The notes under the pieces: generated by a model
Databases searched by the model: none
Told to the model about the DNA's origin: nothing
What the model saw: only the letters and a program-made list of their open reading frames with translations
Made by a program: the position numbers and the translations under genes
Part shown: in pieces, positions 1 through 11,279 of the stretch
How the letters are laid out: the number at the start of each line of letters is the position of its first letter
Position numbering within the stretch: the first letter of the stretch is position 1
Origin: CAVPGP01 sp963704025
GTDB taxonomy: Bacteria; Actinomycetota; Thermoleophilia; Gaiellales; Gaiellaceae
Length of the DNA: 64,000 nt
Reading direction: 5' to 3'
Assembly (NCBI GenBank): GCA_963704025.1
Contig: CAVPGP010000002.1
Coordinates: forward strand, 124,001 to 188,000

Positions 1-214
1 CGGCCGCCTCCTGCAGCCGGATGCGCTTCACGTCGCCGTCGAAGACGAACGGGTCGACGAACCTGGCGCCCCGGCGGTATGCCGCTTCGGTCAGCGCGTG
101 CAGCAGCGGCTCCATCCCGGGCGCGACGGTGACCGCGACGACCTGACCGGGTTGCAGGTTGAGCCCCGCCTCGACCGTCAGCGCCGCAAGCTTGCGGACG
201 AGCTCCTCGCGCAC
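1..214 (-). CDS. M29 family aminopeptidase, N-terminal fragment
   Basis: Partial gene running off the left edge; about 71 residues are visible. The start GTG is at 214 on the minus strand. The N-terminus (VREELVRKLAALTVEAG, then LQPGQVVAVTVAPG, EAAYRRGARFVD) matches the opening of thermophilic M29 metallo-aminopeptidases (AmpS/PepS/AmpT), whose metal ligands lie further on and are not in the window. These enzymes remove N-terminal residues from peptides in the cytoplasm. A hexamer TATCGT (222-227, minus) sits 7 nt before the GTG, so the mRNA may be leaderless. The gene is divergent from pyrR. Family call is by recognition of a short piece. Confidence 0.72.
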   Translation of the reverse strand, partial: MREELVRKLAALTVEAGLNLQPGQVVAVTVAPGMEPLLHALTEAAYRRGARFVDPFVFDGDVKRIRLQEAA

Positions 215-251
215 GACTGGGACGATATCGCGGCGGGCGTGGGGTGCCGAC

Positions 252-281
252 TTCGACGGCGTCCGTCCGCTCGTCTACAGT
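252..281 (+). promoter_or_regulatory. Candidate promoter of the pyr operon
   Basis: A -35-like TTCGAC (252-257) and a -10-like TACAGT (276-281) are separated by 18 nt. Transcription would start near 288, just ahead of the PyrR-binding hairpin, giving a leader of about 45 nt. Found by eye; the -35 is weak. Confidence 0.45.
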
Positions 282-294
282 GGCGCATGCAACC

Positions 295-327
295 CCTTTA
301 ACTCGGTCCAGAGAGGCCGGAAAGGAG
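295..327 (+). promoter_or_regulatory. PyrR-binding RNA hairpin overlapping the pyrR ribosome binding site
   Basis: The leader holds the PyrR recognition consensus (GGTCCAGAGAGGCC, 305-318). An outer stem CCTTT (295-299) pairs with AAAGG (321-325); an inner stem 304-308 pairs with 315-319 around the hexaloop CAGAGA (309-314). The 3' arm is the Shine-Dalgarno AAAGGAG (321-327). In Bacillus the same motif drives attenuation; in mycobacteria PyrR bound to such a hairpin blocks translation. No terminator follows here, so translational repression by UMP/UTP-loaded PyrR is the natural reading. Confidence 0.85.
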
Positions 328-331
328 TCCG

Positions 332-940
332 ATGCAGCAGCATGCGCCCATAGCGGCGGGGAGGGTTCTGCTCGACGACGAGTCGATCGCGCGGACGCTC
401 TCGCGCATCGCGCACGAGATCATCGAGCGGAACGACGACCTCGACGACGTCGCGCTCGTCGGCATCCACACCCGCGGCGTGCCGCTCGCGCAGCGCCTGC
501 GCCGCCTCGTCGAGGAGCGCTCGGGCTACGAGCCGCCCGTCGGCCAGCTCGACATCACCTTCCACCGGGACGACGTCGCCGTCCGCGGCGGCGCCGCGCC
601 GCTGCACACGCAGCCGGTCGTCCGGGCGACGCGCCTCGACTTCCCGCTCGAGGGGATGACGGTGATCCTCGTCGACGACGTCCTCTACACGGGGCGCACG
701 ATCCGGGCCGCGATCGACGCGTTGCTCGAGTTCGGCCGGCCGGCCCGCGTGCAGCTGGCCGTGCTCGCCGACCGAGGGCACCGAGAGCTGCCCATCCGCC
801 CCGACTACGTGGGCAAGAACCTGCCGACCTCGCGCGGCGAGCGGATCCAGGTGCAGCTGCTGGAGGTCGACGAGGTCGACCGGGTCCTGCTGCTCCCGAG
901 CCCGGAGGAGCATCGCGGGGAGGTGGACGCCGGTGGGTGA
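332..940 (+). CDS. pyrR: Bifunctional pyr operon regulator / uracil phosphoribosyltransferase PyrR
   Basis: PyrR binds pyr mRNA when loaded with uridine nucleotides and has weak uracil phosphoribosyltransferase activity. The 202-residue product has the type I PRTase fold: TRG loop near residue 48 and the PRPP-binding motif VILVDDVLYTGRT at 111-123. The ATG at 332 is preceded by AAAGGAG, which is the 3' arm of the PyrR hairpin, so the gene probably represses its own translation. It is first in the operon; pyrB starts 8 nt before its stop. Length is slightly above the usual 180 residues. Confidence 0.96.
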   Translation: MQQHAPIAAGRVLLDDESIARTLSRIAHEIIERNDDLDDVALVGIHTRGVPLAQRLRRLVEERSGYEPPVGQLDITFHRDDVAVRGGAAPLHTQPVVRATRLDFPLEGMTVILVDDVLYTGRTIRAAIDALLEFGRPARVQLAVLADRGHRELPIRPDYVGKNLPTSRGERIQVQLLEVDEVDRVLLLPSPEEHRGEVDAGG

Positions 941-1925
941 CATCCGCGTCATGCGCGACGGCCTGCTGCCGCCGGGACGCGAGCGGCGCCACTTCATCTC
1001 GATCGCTGACGTGACCCGCGACGACGTCGAGCGGCTGCTGGCGACGGCGCGCAACTTCGAGCGCTCGCTCGAGCGGGAGATGAAGAAGCTGCCGACGCTC
1101 CGCGGCCATCTGGTCGTGAACGTGTTCTTCGAGTCGTCGACCCGCACGTCGTCGAGCTTCGAGCTCGCGGCGAAGCGGCTCTCGGCGGACACGATGTCGA
1201 TCAAGGCCGCCGGCTCGTCGGTCGACAAGGGCGAGTCGCTGAAGGACACCGCGCTGACGCTCTCTGCATACGACCCCGACGTGATCGTGATCCGGCACCC
1301 GCAGATCGGCGCGCCGCAGCTCGTGGCCCGCGTCACCGACGCGCACGTCGTCAACGCGGGCGACGGGAAGCACCAGCACCCGACGCAGGCGCTGCTCGAC
1401 CTGTACACGATTCGCGAGGAGCTGGGACACGTCGACGGCCTGCACGTCGCCATCGTCGGCGACGTGCTCCACTCGCGCGTCGCGCGCTCGAACGTCCAGG
1501 CGCTGCTCCTGATGGGCGCGAAGGTGACGCTCGTCGCCCCGCCGCCGTTGCTCCCGCGAGGGATCGAGGCGATGGGCTGCGAGACGTCCACCGACATCGG
1601 GGCGATCCACGACGCGGACGTCGTCTACGTGCTCCGGCTGCAGCACGAGCGGATGCTCGAAGGCGCGAACTACGTCCCCTCGCTGCGCGAGTACAGCGCG
1701 CGCTGGGGGATCACGCCGGAGCGGCTGCGCCCGGGCCAGAAGGTCATGCATCCCGGACCGATGAACCGCGGGGTGGAGATCGACACGCGAGTCGCCGATG
1801 CCCAGGACGCGCTGATCGTGACCCAGGTCCGGGCAGGGCTCGTGACGCGGATGGCGGTGCTCTACGACCTGCTGACGCACGGCCCGATCGGCGTCGAGGC
1901 GGCCGCGGTCGAGGAGGTGGCCTAG
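933..1925 (+). CDS. pyrB: Aspartate carbamoyltransferase catalytic subunit
   Basis: Makes N-carbamoyl-L-aspartate from carbamoyl phosphate and aspartate, the committed step of UMP synthesis. The 330-residue product carries the carbamoyl-phosphate motif STRT at 69-72 inside FFESSTRTSSSFE, HPTQ at 149-152, and a late PGPMNRGVEI segment typical of ATCase. Start GTG at 933 overlaps the pyrR stop; an internal ATG at 951 is the alternative. No regulatory subunit gene (pyrI) is present, as usual in actinobacteria. Followed directly by pyrC, with which it may form a complex. Confidence 0.96.
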   Translation: MGDIRVMRDGLLPPGRERRHFISIADVTRDDVERLLATARNFERSLEREMKKLPTLRGHLVVNVFFESSTRTSSSFELAAKRLSADTMSIKAAGSSVDKGESLKDTALTLSAYDPDVIVIRHPQIGAPQLVARVTDAHVVNAGDGKHQHPTQALLDLYTIREELGHVDGLHVAIVGDVLHSRVARSNVQALLLMGAKVTLVAPPPLLPRGIEAMGCETSTDIGAIHDADVVYVLRLQHERMLEGANYVPSLREYSARWGITPERLRPGQKVMHPGPMNRGVEIDTRVADAQDALIVTQVRAGLVTRMAVLYDLLTHGPIGVEAAAVEEVA

Positions 1926-3230
1926 GTGGCGGTGCTCTTCCGCAAGGACGCACCCGGCGAGAATCTCATCGTCCGCGGGGCCCGCGTGCTCGACCCGGTC
2001 GAGGGCATCGACGCCGAACTCGACGTGCGGATCGACGGCGGCACCATCGCCGAGCTCGGCCGGGGCCTCGACACGAACGAGCACCGTGTGATCGAGGGCG
2101 CGGGCCGCGTGCTCGCACCGGCGTTCGTCGACCCGCACGTGCATTTGCGGACGCCCGGCCGCGAGGACGAGGAGTCGATCGCCTCGGGCACAGCCGCCGC
2201 CGCTGCCGGCGGGTACTGCGCGATCCTCGCGATGCCCAACACGGAGCCGGTCGTCGACTCCGCCGCGGTGCTCGGCTCGCTGATCGAGCAGGCCCGCGAG
2301 GAGGCGGAGGTCGCGGTCGGATTCCTGGCCGCGATCACGAAGGGCCAGGAAGGCTCGGAGCTGACCGAGATGGGCGAGCTGGCCGACACGGGTGCAGCCG
2401 GCTTCTCCGACGACGGCCGGCCGGTCGCCTCGCCAGGGCTGATGCGGCGCGCGCTCCAGTACAACGCCGTCACCGGACGGCCGATCGCGGTCCACTGCGA
2501 GGAGCAGACGCTGACGCGCGGCGCGCACATGCACGAGGGCGAGGTCTCCGCCGAGCTCGGCTTCGGCGGCTATCCGTCCGTCGGCGAGAGCCTGATGGTC
2601 GAGCGCGACCTCCTTCTCGCGGAGTACGAGAGCCGCCCACTCCACCTGCTGCACCTCTCCGCGCGGGAGTCGGTCGAGGCGCTCCGCCGCGCGCACGCCG
2701 CCGGTGTCGCGGCGTCGGCCGAGGTGACGCCGCATCACCTGGTGCTCACCGACGACGCCGTACGCTCGCTCGATCCGAACCTGAAGATGAGCCCGCCGCT
2801 GCGGGCCGAGCAGGATCGCGAAGCGCTCCTCGAGGCCCTCCGCGACGGCACGATCGCCGCGATCGCGACCGACCACGCGCCGCACGCGCGGCACGAGAAG
2901 GACGTGCCGTTCGAGGCAGCGCCGTTCGGCGTCACGGGCCTCGAGACGGCGTTCGCCGCTCTCTACACGCACCTCGTCGAGCCCGGCGCCATCCCGCTCG
3001 AGACGCTGCTCGAACGGCTCTCGGCGGGGCCGGCGCGGATCTACGGACTCGAGGCGCCGGCGGTCAAGGTGGGTGTGGAGGCGAACCTCGTCCTGCTCGA
3101 CCTGAACGCGCACTGGCGCGTCAAGGGCGAGGGCTTCCGCTCGCGGTCGGTCAACTCCTGGCTCCTGGGCGAGCGCCTGCGCGGCAAGGTCGCCGCGACG
3201 ATCGCGGCCGGTCGGCTGGTGCACGGATGA
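1926..3230 (+). CDS. pyrC: Dihydroorotase, class I type
   Basis: Cyclises carbamoyl aspartate to dihydroorotate. The 434-residue amidohydrolase has the zinc motif HVH at 71-73 (FVDPHVHLRTPG), the VHCEE strand with a ligand histidine, VTPHHL, and the catalytic-aspartate segment IATDHAPH. It starts with GTG immediately after the pyrB stop and overlaps carA by 4 nt (ATGA). Length and motifs match the long, class I form found fused or adjacent to ATCase in many bacteria. Confidence 0.95.
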   Translation: MAVLFRKDAPGENLIVRGARVLDPVEGIDAELDVRIDGGTIAELGRGLDTNEHRVIEGAGRVLAPAFVDPHVHLRTPGREDEESIASGTAAAAAGGYCAILAMPNTEPVVDSAAVLGSLIEQAREEAEVAVGFLAAITKGQEGSELTEMGELADTGAAGFSDDGRPVASPGLMRRALQYNAVTGRPIAVHCEEQTLTRGAHMHEGEVSAELGFGGYPSVGESLMVERDLLLAEYESRPLHLLHLSARESVEALRRAHAAGVAASAEVTPHHLVLTDDAVRSLDPNLKMSPPLRAEQDREALLEALRDGTIAAIATDHAPHARHEKDVPFEAAPFGVTGLETAFAALYTHLVEPGAIPLETLLERLSAGPARIYGLEAPAVKVGVEANLVLLDLNAHWRVKGEGFRSRSVNSWLLGERLRGKVAATIAAGRLVHG

Positions 3231-4261
3231 GCTCGGCGGGCTATCTCGTCCTCGAGGACGGCACCGTGTTCGCGGGGGAGTCGGTCGGCGCCGACGGCCA
3301 TGCCCTGGGCGAGGCGGTCTTCACCACCGCCATGACCGGCTATCAGGAGGTCGTCACGGACCCGAGCTTCGCCGAGCAGCTCGTCTGCTTCACGGCGCCG
3401 ATGATCGGCAACTACGGCGTCGCCTCCACCCGGTCGGAGTCGAGGCGCCCGCACGCGAGGGCCGTGCTGATGCGCGAGGCGCGGGGGCCTGCGTGGACGG
3501 ACTGGCTGGACCAGCACGGGATCGTCGGGCTCTCCGGGATCGACACGCGCTCGCTCGTGCTCCACCTGCGCGAGTCGGGGGCCATGCGCGCGGCCGCGGT
3601 GGCAGGCGACTCGCCCGTCGAGGAGGCGCTCGCGGCGGTCCAGGCTCAGCCGCCGATGGCCGGGCGTGCACTCGTCGGCGACGTCTCGGTCGACGAGCCC
3701 TACGTCTACGCGGACACCGGCGACGTGCGCGTCGCGGTCGTCGACTACGGCTGCAAGCGCTCGATCCTCCGCCGGCTCGCCGTCGCCGGCGCCGGCGTGA
3801 CAGTCTTTCCGCACTCCGCGACGGCGGACGAGCTGGCCGCGTTCGACGGAGTGCTGCTCTCGAACGGCCCCGGCGACCCGGAGCCGCTCGTCGACGAGGT
3901 GACGGAGGTGCGAGAGCTGCTCGGCCGGACGAGCGTCCTCGGCATCTGCCTCGGCCATCAGCTGGTCGCGCTCGCGACCGGCCACGAGACGTTCAAGCTC
4001 CCGTTCGGCCATCGCGGCGCCAACCACCCCGTGCTCGAGCGCGGCACCGGGCGCGTGCTCGTCACGAGCCAGAACCACGGCTTCGCGGTCGCCGCGAGCG
4101 AGGGCCCCGAGGTGACGCACGTCTCGCTCTACGACGGCACGGTCGAAGGGCTCGACTTCCCGGAGCTGAACGCCAGGTCGGTGCAGTTCCACCCCGAGGC
4201 CGGCCCCGGCCCGCACGACGCCTGGCCGATCCTCGAGGCGTGGGTCGGAGGGCTGAGATAA
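3227..4261 (+). CDS. carA: Carbamoyl phosphate synthase small (glutaminase) subunit
   Basis: Hydrolyses glutamine and channels ammonia to CarB. The 344-residue protein has the CPSase small-chain domain first (YLVLEDGTVFAGESVG, GYQEVVTDPSF) and a class I glutamine amidotransferase domain second: nucleophile cysteine in LGICLGHQL and the His-Glu pair in VQFHPEAGPGP. Somewhat shorter than the usual 360-380 residues, with no obvious missing core element. ATG overlaps the pyrC stop; carB begins on the base after its stop codon. Confidence 0.96.
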   Translation: MSSAGYLVLEDGTVFAGESVGADGHALGEAVFTTAMTGYQEVVTDPSFAEQLVCFTAPMIGNYGVASTRSESRRPHARAVLMREARGPAWTDWLDQHGIVGLSGIDTRSLVLHLRESGAMRAAAVAGDSPVEEALAAVQAQPPMAGRALVGDVSVDEPYVYADTGDVRVAVVDYGCKRSILRRLAVAGAGVTVFPHSATADELAAFDGVLLSNGPGDPEPLVDEVTEVRELLGRTSVLGICLGHQLVALATGHETFKLPFGHRGANHPVLERGTGRVLVTSQNHGFAVAASEGPEVTHVSLYDGTVEGLDFPELNARSVQFHPEAGPGPHDAWPILEAWVGGLR

Positions 4262-7274
<3,013 letters not shown>

Positions 7275-7297
<23 letters not shown>

Positions 7298-7940
7298 GGT
7301 CGCCGCCGCCGAGGCGGTCGGCCCGTACGTCCTGCTCCGCCTCGACCGGGGCGGCCTCGCTCCCGGGTCGCCCGGGCAGTTCTTCATGGTCGAGGCGCCC
7401 GGCCGGCTGCTGCCGCGGCCGATGTCGCTCTGCCTCGCCCCCCCGGGCGAGCTCGCGTTCCTCTTCGACCCGGTCGGCCCGGGCACGCGCGCCCTCGCCG
7501 AGGCAGAAGCCGGCGACGCCGTCCATGTCTTCGGCCCGCTCGGACGCGGCTTCCGCCTCGACGTCGACCGGCCGCTGCTCGTCGGCGGCGGCATCGGCGT
7601 CGCGCCGCTCCCCTATCTCTCGGAGGCCCTCGGCGCGCCGCCCGCGGTGCTCGGCTTCCGGACTGAATGGCACGCGGCGGCTGCGGCGCTCGTCCCGAAC
7701 GCGGAGCTCGTGATCGACCCGGTGCTGGTGACGGAGGCGATCGACACGGGTCGCGACGTCCTCGCGTGCGGCCCGGAGCCGATGCTCGACGCGCTCGCGA
7801 CGCTCTGCCCCGGGGCGCAGCTGGCCCGGGAGGCGCCGATGGCGTGCGGCTACGGCGCCTGCTACGGCTGCGTGGTCGAGGTCGGCGGCAGCTGGAAGCG
7901 GCTCTGCGTGGAAGGGCCGGTGCTCGATGCAGTTGCGTGA
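7275..7940 (+). CDS. pyrK: Dihydroorotate dehydrogenase electron transfer subunit
   Basis: Iron-sulfur flavoprotein that passes electrons from PyrD to NAD+. In the 221-residue product an FAD-binding segment RPMSLCL is followed by an NAD-binding GGGIGVAPLPYL and a C-terminal [2Fe-2S] cluster with cysteines 191, 196, 199 and 211 (C-x4-C-x2-C-x11-C), the PyrK arrangement. I chose ATG 7275 because upstream codons would lie deep inside carB. It overlaps pyrD by 14 nt, consistent with a fixed 1:1 complex. Confidence 0.93.
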
Positions 7941-8838
7941 AAGCGTGCAGCCTGACGGCGTGCAGCTCCTCAACGCGTCGGGCTGCCTCGACGCGTTGAC
8001 CGCACCCGGGGTCGCCGGGCAGCTGGACGCGTTCGTGACCAAGACCGTGACGCCGTTGCCGAGGGAGGGAAACGAGCCGCCCCGGATCGCCGAGGCTGAG
8101 GCCGGCATGCTCAACTCGATCGGGCTTCAGAACCCGGGCCGCGACGTCTTCGTGCAGAGCGTCCTGCCGCAGCTCGCTCACCTCCGGCTGTGGGTCTCGG
8201 TCGGAGGCTTCGCGGCCGCGGAGTACGCCGAGACCTGCTCCCTGCTGGACGGACGCGGCGAGGTCGAGCAGCTGGAGCTCAATCTCTCCTGTCCGAACGT
8301 CGACGAGGCGGCGGACTCGGCGGCGGCCATCGTCGCGGCCTGCCGTGAGGCGACGGAGAAGCCGCTCTGGGCCAAGCTCTCTCCCGCGTTGCCGGACCTT
8401 CCCGGGGTCGCGAAGGCGGTGGAGGCGGCCGGCGCCGACGGTCTCTCGCTCGTCAACACGCTTCGCGGCCTCGTGCTCGACGAGCGGACGCTCCGCCCGC
8501 GACTGGGCCGCGCGGTCGGCGGCTACTCGGGCCCGGCGCTGAAGCCGGTCGCGCTCGCGGCCGTCTACGCGGCCTACCGTGCGACGGACCTACCGATCGT
8601 CGGGATGGGAGGCGTGGCCACCGGGGGCGACGCGTTGCAGTTCCTCGCCGCAGGCGCGACGCACGTCGCGCTCGGCACGGTTCTCTTCTCGGACCCCGAT
8701 GCACCGGCGCGCATCCGTGGTGAGCTGGCGGCCGAGACGGCAGCGCTCGGCCTGTCCGATCCGGCCGAGGTGCGTGGGCTGGCGCACGCTGATCTGTTTA
8801 CCAGAGGGGCAACTCTCGACCGGAAGTCGAGAGTGTAG
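7927..8838 (+). CDS. pyrD: Dihydroorotate dehydrogenase, class 1B catalytic subunit
   Basis: Oxidises dihydroorotate to orotate using FMN and partner PyrK. The 303-residue TIM barrel has the class 1 catalytic cysteine at residue 122 (LNLSCPNVDEAAD); class 2 enzymes have serine there. Other marks are GLQNPG, WAKLSP, and the FMN-phosphate loop VGMGGVATGGDALQFLAAGA. Start ATG 7927 overlaps pyrK. It is the last pyr gene in the cluster; pyrE and pyrF are not found here. A 75-nt AT-richer gap and a new promoter follow. Confidence 0.95.
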   Translation: MQLRESVQPDGVQLLNASGCLDALTAPGVAGQLDAFVTKTVTPLPREGNEPPRIAEAEAGMLNSIGLQNPGRDVFVQSVLPQLAHLRLWVSVGGFAAAEYAETCSLLDGRGEVEQLELNLSCPNVDEAADSAAAIVAACREATEKPLWAKLSPALPDLPGVAKAVEAAGADGLSLVNTLRGLVLDERTLRPRLGRAVGGYSGPALKPVALAAVYAAYRATDLPIVGMGGVATGGDALQFLAAGATHVALGTVLFSDPDAPARIRGELAAETAALGLSDPAEVRGLAHADLFTRGATLDRKSRV

Positions 8839-8877
8839 GAGCGAAAAACGCTGCAAATCTCGCCAAAATCTTGACGT

Positions 8878-8905
8878 TTGACCGCCGCGTGGAGGTTGGT
8901 AGACT
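8878..8905 (+). promoter_or_regulatory. Candidate promoter of mihF (leaderless transcript)
   Basis: TTGACC (8878-8883) and TAGACT (8900-8905) are separated by 16 nt. The ATG of mihF lies 8 nt after the -10, so transcription would begin at or next to the start codon. A second TTGACG is at 8871. No Shine-Dalgarno sequence precedes the ATG, which agrees with a leaderless mRNA. Confidence 0.65.
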
Positions 8906-8913
8906 CCCGCGCC

Positions 8914-9243
8914 ATGAGTCCGCCCCAGACCCAGGCACAGGCGCCGGTCCGCTCACTCGACCAGCGCATGGAAGCACTGAAGCGGGCGAACGACATCAGG
9001 GTCAAGCGGGCACAGCTCAAGAAGGATCTGAAGTCGGGCTCGGTCTCGATCGAGAAGATCCTCAGCGATCCGCCGGAATGGGTCTCGACCGCGAAGGTGT
9101 TCGACATGCTCATGGCCGTGCCGAAGTTCGGCCGGGTCAAGGCGGCGCGCTTCCTCAACCAGTGCCGCATCAGCCAGTCGAAGACCGTCGGCGGGTTGTC
9201 CGAGCGCCAGCGCGCCGAGCTCATTGGCCTCTTCAACCGGTAG
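8914..9243 (+). CDS. mihF: Integration host factor, actinobacterial type (MihF)
   Basis: Small nucleoid-associated DNA-binding protein of actinobacteria, unrelated in fold to proteobacterial IHF; it contains a helix-two turn-helix element. The 109-residue product has the family pattern RMEALKRANDIRVKRAQLKKDLKSG..., then VPKFGRVKAARFLNQCRIS and GGLSERQRAELIGLF near the C-terminus. ATG 8914 is placed 8 nt from a good -10. Position just before gmk and rpoZ is the classical actinobacterial context. It overlaps gmk by 20 nt. Confidence 0.92.
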   Translation: MSPPQTQAQAPVRSLDQRMEALKRANDIRVKRAQLKKDLKSGSVSIEKILSDPPEWVSTAKVFDMLMAVPKFGRVKAARFLNQCRISQSKTVGGLSERQRAELIGLFNR

Positions 9244-9814
9244 GCCGGTCTTCGTCGTCACAGGCCCGTCCGGCGCGGGCAAGGGTACGCTGATCAAGCT
9301 CGTCCTGCCCCGTTTCCCAGAGCTCGCGCTCGCCGTTTCGGCGACCACGCGCGAGCAGCGCCCCGGGGAGGAGGACGGCGTCCACTACTGGTTCCTCTCG
9401 CGGGACGAGTTCGACCGGCGGATCGAGGCCGGCGAGTTTCTCGAGTGGGTGGACTACGTCGGCAACCGCTATGGAACCCTGCGCTCCGAGATCGAGCGCC
9501 TGCGCGCCGATGGGAAGGCGCCGTTGCTCGAGCTGGAGACGGAGGGCGCGCTACGGGTCAAGCGGCGCGAAGGGAACGCGATCACCGTGTTCGTTACTGC
9601 GCCGGTCCAAGTGCTGGAGCGGCGTCTGCGCGACCGCGCGACCGAGAGCTCGGGCGTGATCGACGAGCGGATCGAGATGGCGCGGCGGCAGCTCGAGGAG
9701 CGCCACGACTTCGACTACGTTGTCGAGAACGACGACCGCGACCGGGCGGCGGGCGCCCTCGCCGAGATCGTCGCCCGGGCGCTCGACGGCGCAGGTACCA
9801 TGGCGCCTCAATGA
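9224..9814 (+). CDS. gmk: Guanylate kinase
   Basis: Phosphorylates GMP to GDP with ATP. The 196-residue product has the P-loop GPSGAGKGT at 14-22, SATTREQRPGEEDGVHYWF (GMP-binding), GEFLEW and an arginine-rich lid. The only fitting start is TTG 9224, inside the end of mihF; the reading frame begins its conserved strand a few codons later. Its stop overlaps the ATG of rpoZ (ATGA). Confidence 0.95.
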   Translation: MASSTGRPVFVVTGPSGAGKGTLIKLVLPRFPELALAVSATTREQRPGEEDGVHYWFLSRDEFDRRIEAGEFLEWVDYVGNRYGTLRSEIERLRADGKAPLLELETEGALRVKRREGNAITVFVTAPVQVLERRLRDRATESSGVIDERIEMARRQLEERHDFDYVVENDDRDRAAGALAEIVARALDGAGTMAPQ

Positions 9815-10044
9815 TCTCTCCCCGCATCGACAAACTGCTCGAGCATGTCGACTCGCGCTACTCGCTGGTGATCGTCGCCGCGAAGCGCGCTCGGCAGATC
9901 AACAACTACCACCATCAGCTCGGCGAGGGCACGTTCGACGACGTCGCACCGCCGCTCGTCGAGTCGCGCTCCAAGAACTACCTGACGATGGCCCTCGAGG
10001 AAGTCGCCGAGGGCAAGATCGCCTACGAGTACAAGTCCAAGTAG
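9811..10044 (+). CDS. rpoZ: RNA polymerase omega subunit
   Basis: A 77-residue omega subunit that helps fold and hold the beta' subunit. Typical features are SRYSLVIVAAKRARQINNY near residues 16-34 and the SKNYLTMALEEVAEGKI helix at the end. ATG 9811 is fused with the gmk stop, so the two are translationally coupled. A 62-nt spacer without a clear terminator follows. Confidence 0.94.
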   Translation: MISPRIDKLLEHVDSRYSLVIVAAKRARQINNYHHQLGEGTFDDVAPPLVESRSKNYLTMALEEVAEGKIAYEYKSK

Positions 10045-10106
10045 GGGCTCGTTCAGGTCGTCGGCCCGCTGAGGCGCCCCGCGCGCCCAGTCGGCACAAT
10101 GAGCGC

Positions 10107-11279
10107 ATGGCCCGGATCCTCCTCGGGGTCACCGGAGGCATCGCCGCCTACAAGGCGTGCGAGCTGACGCGTCTGCTCGTCCGCGCGGGCCACGACGTCG
10201 TCCCCCTCGTGACGCCCGGCGCCCAGCGGTTCGTCTGCGAGGAGACCTTCCTCGCGCTCGCCCGGCGACCGGCCGGCGACGACCTCTACCTGCATCTGAC
10301 CCGCGCCGACGCGCTCGTCGTCGCTCCCTGTACGGCGAACACGCTCGCAAAGCTCGCAACGGGCCTCGCGGACAACCTGCTGACGGAGGCTGCGCTGGCG
10401 CACCGCGGACCGATCGTCCTGGCGCCGGCGATGAACCCGCGCATGTGGGCACATCCGGCGACGCGGCAGAACGTCCTCACCTTGCGGGCCCGCGGTGCGG
10501 AGATCGTCGGGCCGGACGAAGGCGACACGGCCGAGGGCGAGTGGGGCGTCGGCCGGATGGTCGAGCCGCCCGAGATCCTCGCGGCCGTCGAGAGGGCGCT
10601 CCGGCCCGGAGACCTGGCCGGGTTGCGCGTGCTCGTCTCCGCGGGCGGCACGCGCGAGCCGATCGACGCCGTGCGCTTCGTCGGCAACCGCGCGTCGGGT
10701 CGCATGGGCGTCGCGATCGCGGCCGAGGCGCAGCGCCGCGGGGCGGAGGTGACCCTGCTCGCGGCAAACCTCGCCGTCGACGTCCCCGCCGGGGTGGAGC
10801 TCGTCCAGACGCCGACCGTCGACGACATGCTGCGCGAGGCTCTGGCGCGCGCGGAAAGCGACCTCGTCGTCATGGCCGCCGCGCCGGCCGACTACCGACC
10901 GGCCGCCCCCGGCTCGGACAAGCGGCCGAAGGACGACACGGCCTGGACGCTCGAGCTCGAGCCGACGACGGACATCCTGCGCACCCTGGGCGGCCAGCGG
11001 CGGCCGGGCCAGGTGCTGATCGGCTTCGCCGCCGACCACGGCGAGCCGGGACTGGCGAGGGCGCGCGAGAAGCTCGGAGCCAAGAACGCCGACCTGATCG
11101 TCTACAACGATGTGTCCCGGACCGACATCGGCTTCGACGCCGAAGAGAACGAGGTGACGCTGGTCTGGCGCGACCGCGAGGCGACGGTCGCCAAGGCCGC
11201 CAAGCCGGAGATCGCGCGGGCGATCCTGGACGCGGCGGCCGCGCTCGTGGGGGAACGTGAGCGAGCAGCCGGCGTCTAG
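10107..11279 (+). CDS. coaBC: Bifunctional phosphopantothenoylcysteine decarboxylase / phosphopantothenate-cysteine ligase
   Basis: Two consecutive steps of coenzyme A synthesis. CoaC (HFCD flavoprotein) comes first: VTGGIAAYKA at 8-17, a histidine at residue 63 in YLHLTRAD, and PAMNPRMW at 107-114. CoaB follows with SAGGTREPIDAVRFVGNRASGR and AAAPADYRP. The protein is 390 residues, slightly compact. In E. coli the substrate-binding flap is ACG-x-x-G-x-GRM with a catalytic cysteine; here the same place reads AEGEWGVGRM (Glu143). Start ATG 10107 lies 6 nt after CACAAT, suggesting a leaderless transcript. Confidence 0.93.
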   Translation: MARILLGVTGGIAAYKACELTRLLVRAGHDVVPLVTPGAQRFVCEETFLALARRPAGDDLYLHLTRADALVVAPCTANTLAKLATGLADNLLTEAALAHRGPIVLAPAMNPRMWAHPATRQNVLTLRARGAEIVGPDEGDTAEGEWGVGRMVEPPEILAAVERALRPGDLAGLRVLVSAGGTREPIDAVRFVGNRASGRMGVAIAAEAQRRGAEVTLLAANLAVDVPAGVELVQTPTVDDMLREALARAESDLVVMAAAPADYRPAAPGSDKRPKDDTAWTLELEPTTDILRTLGGQRRPGQVLIGFAADHGEPGLARAREKLGAKNADLIVYNDVSRTDIGFDAEENEVTLVWRDREATVAKAAKPEIARAILDAAAALVGERERAAGV

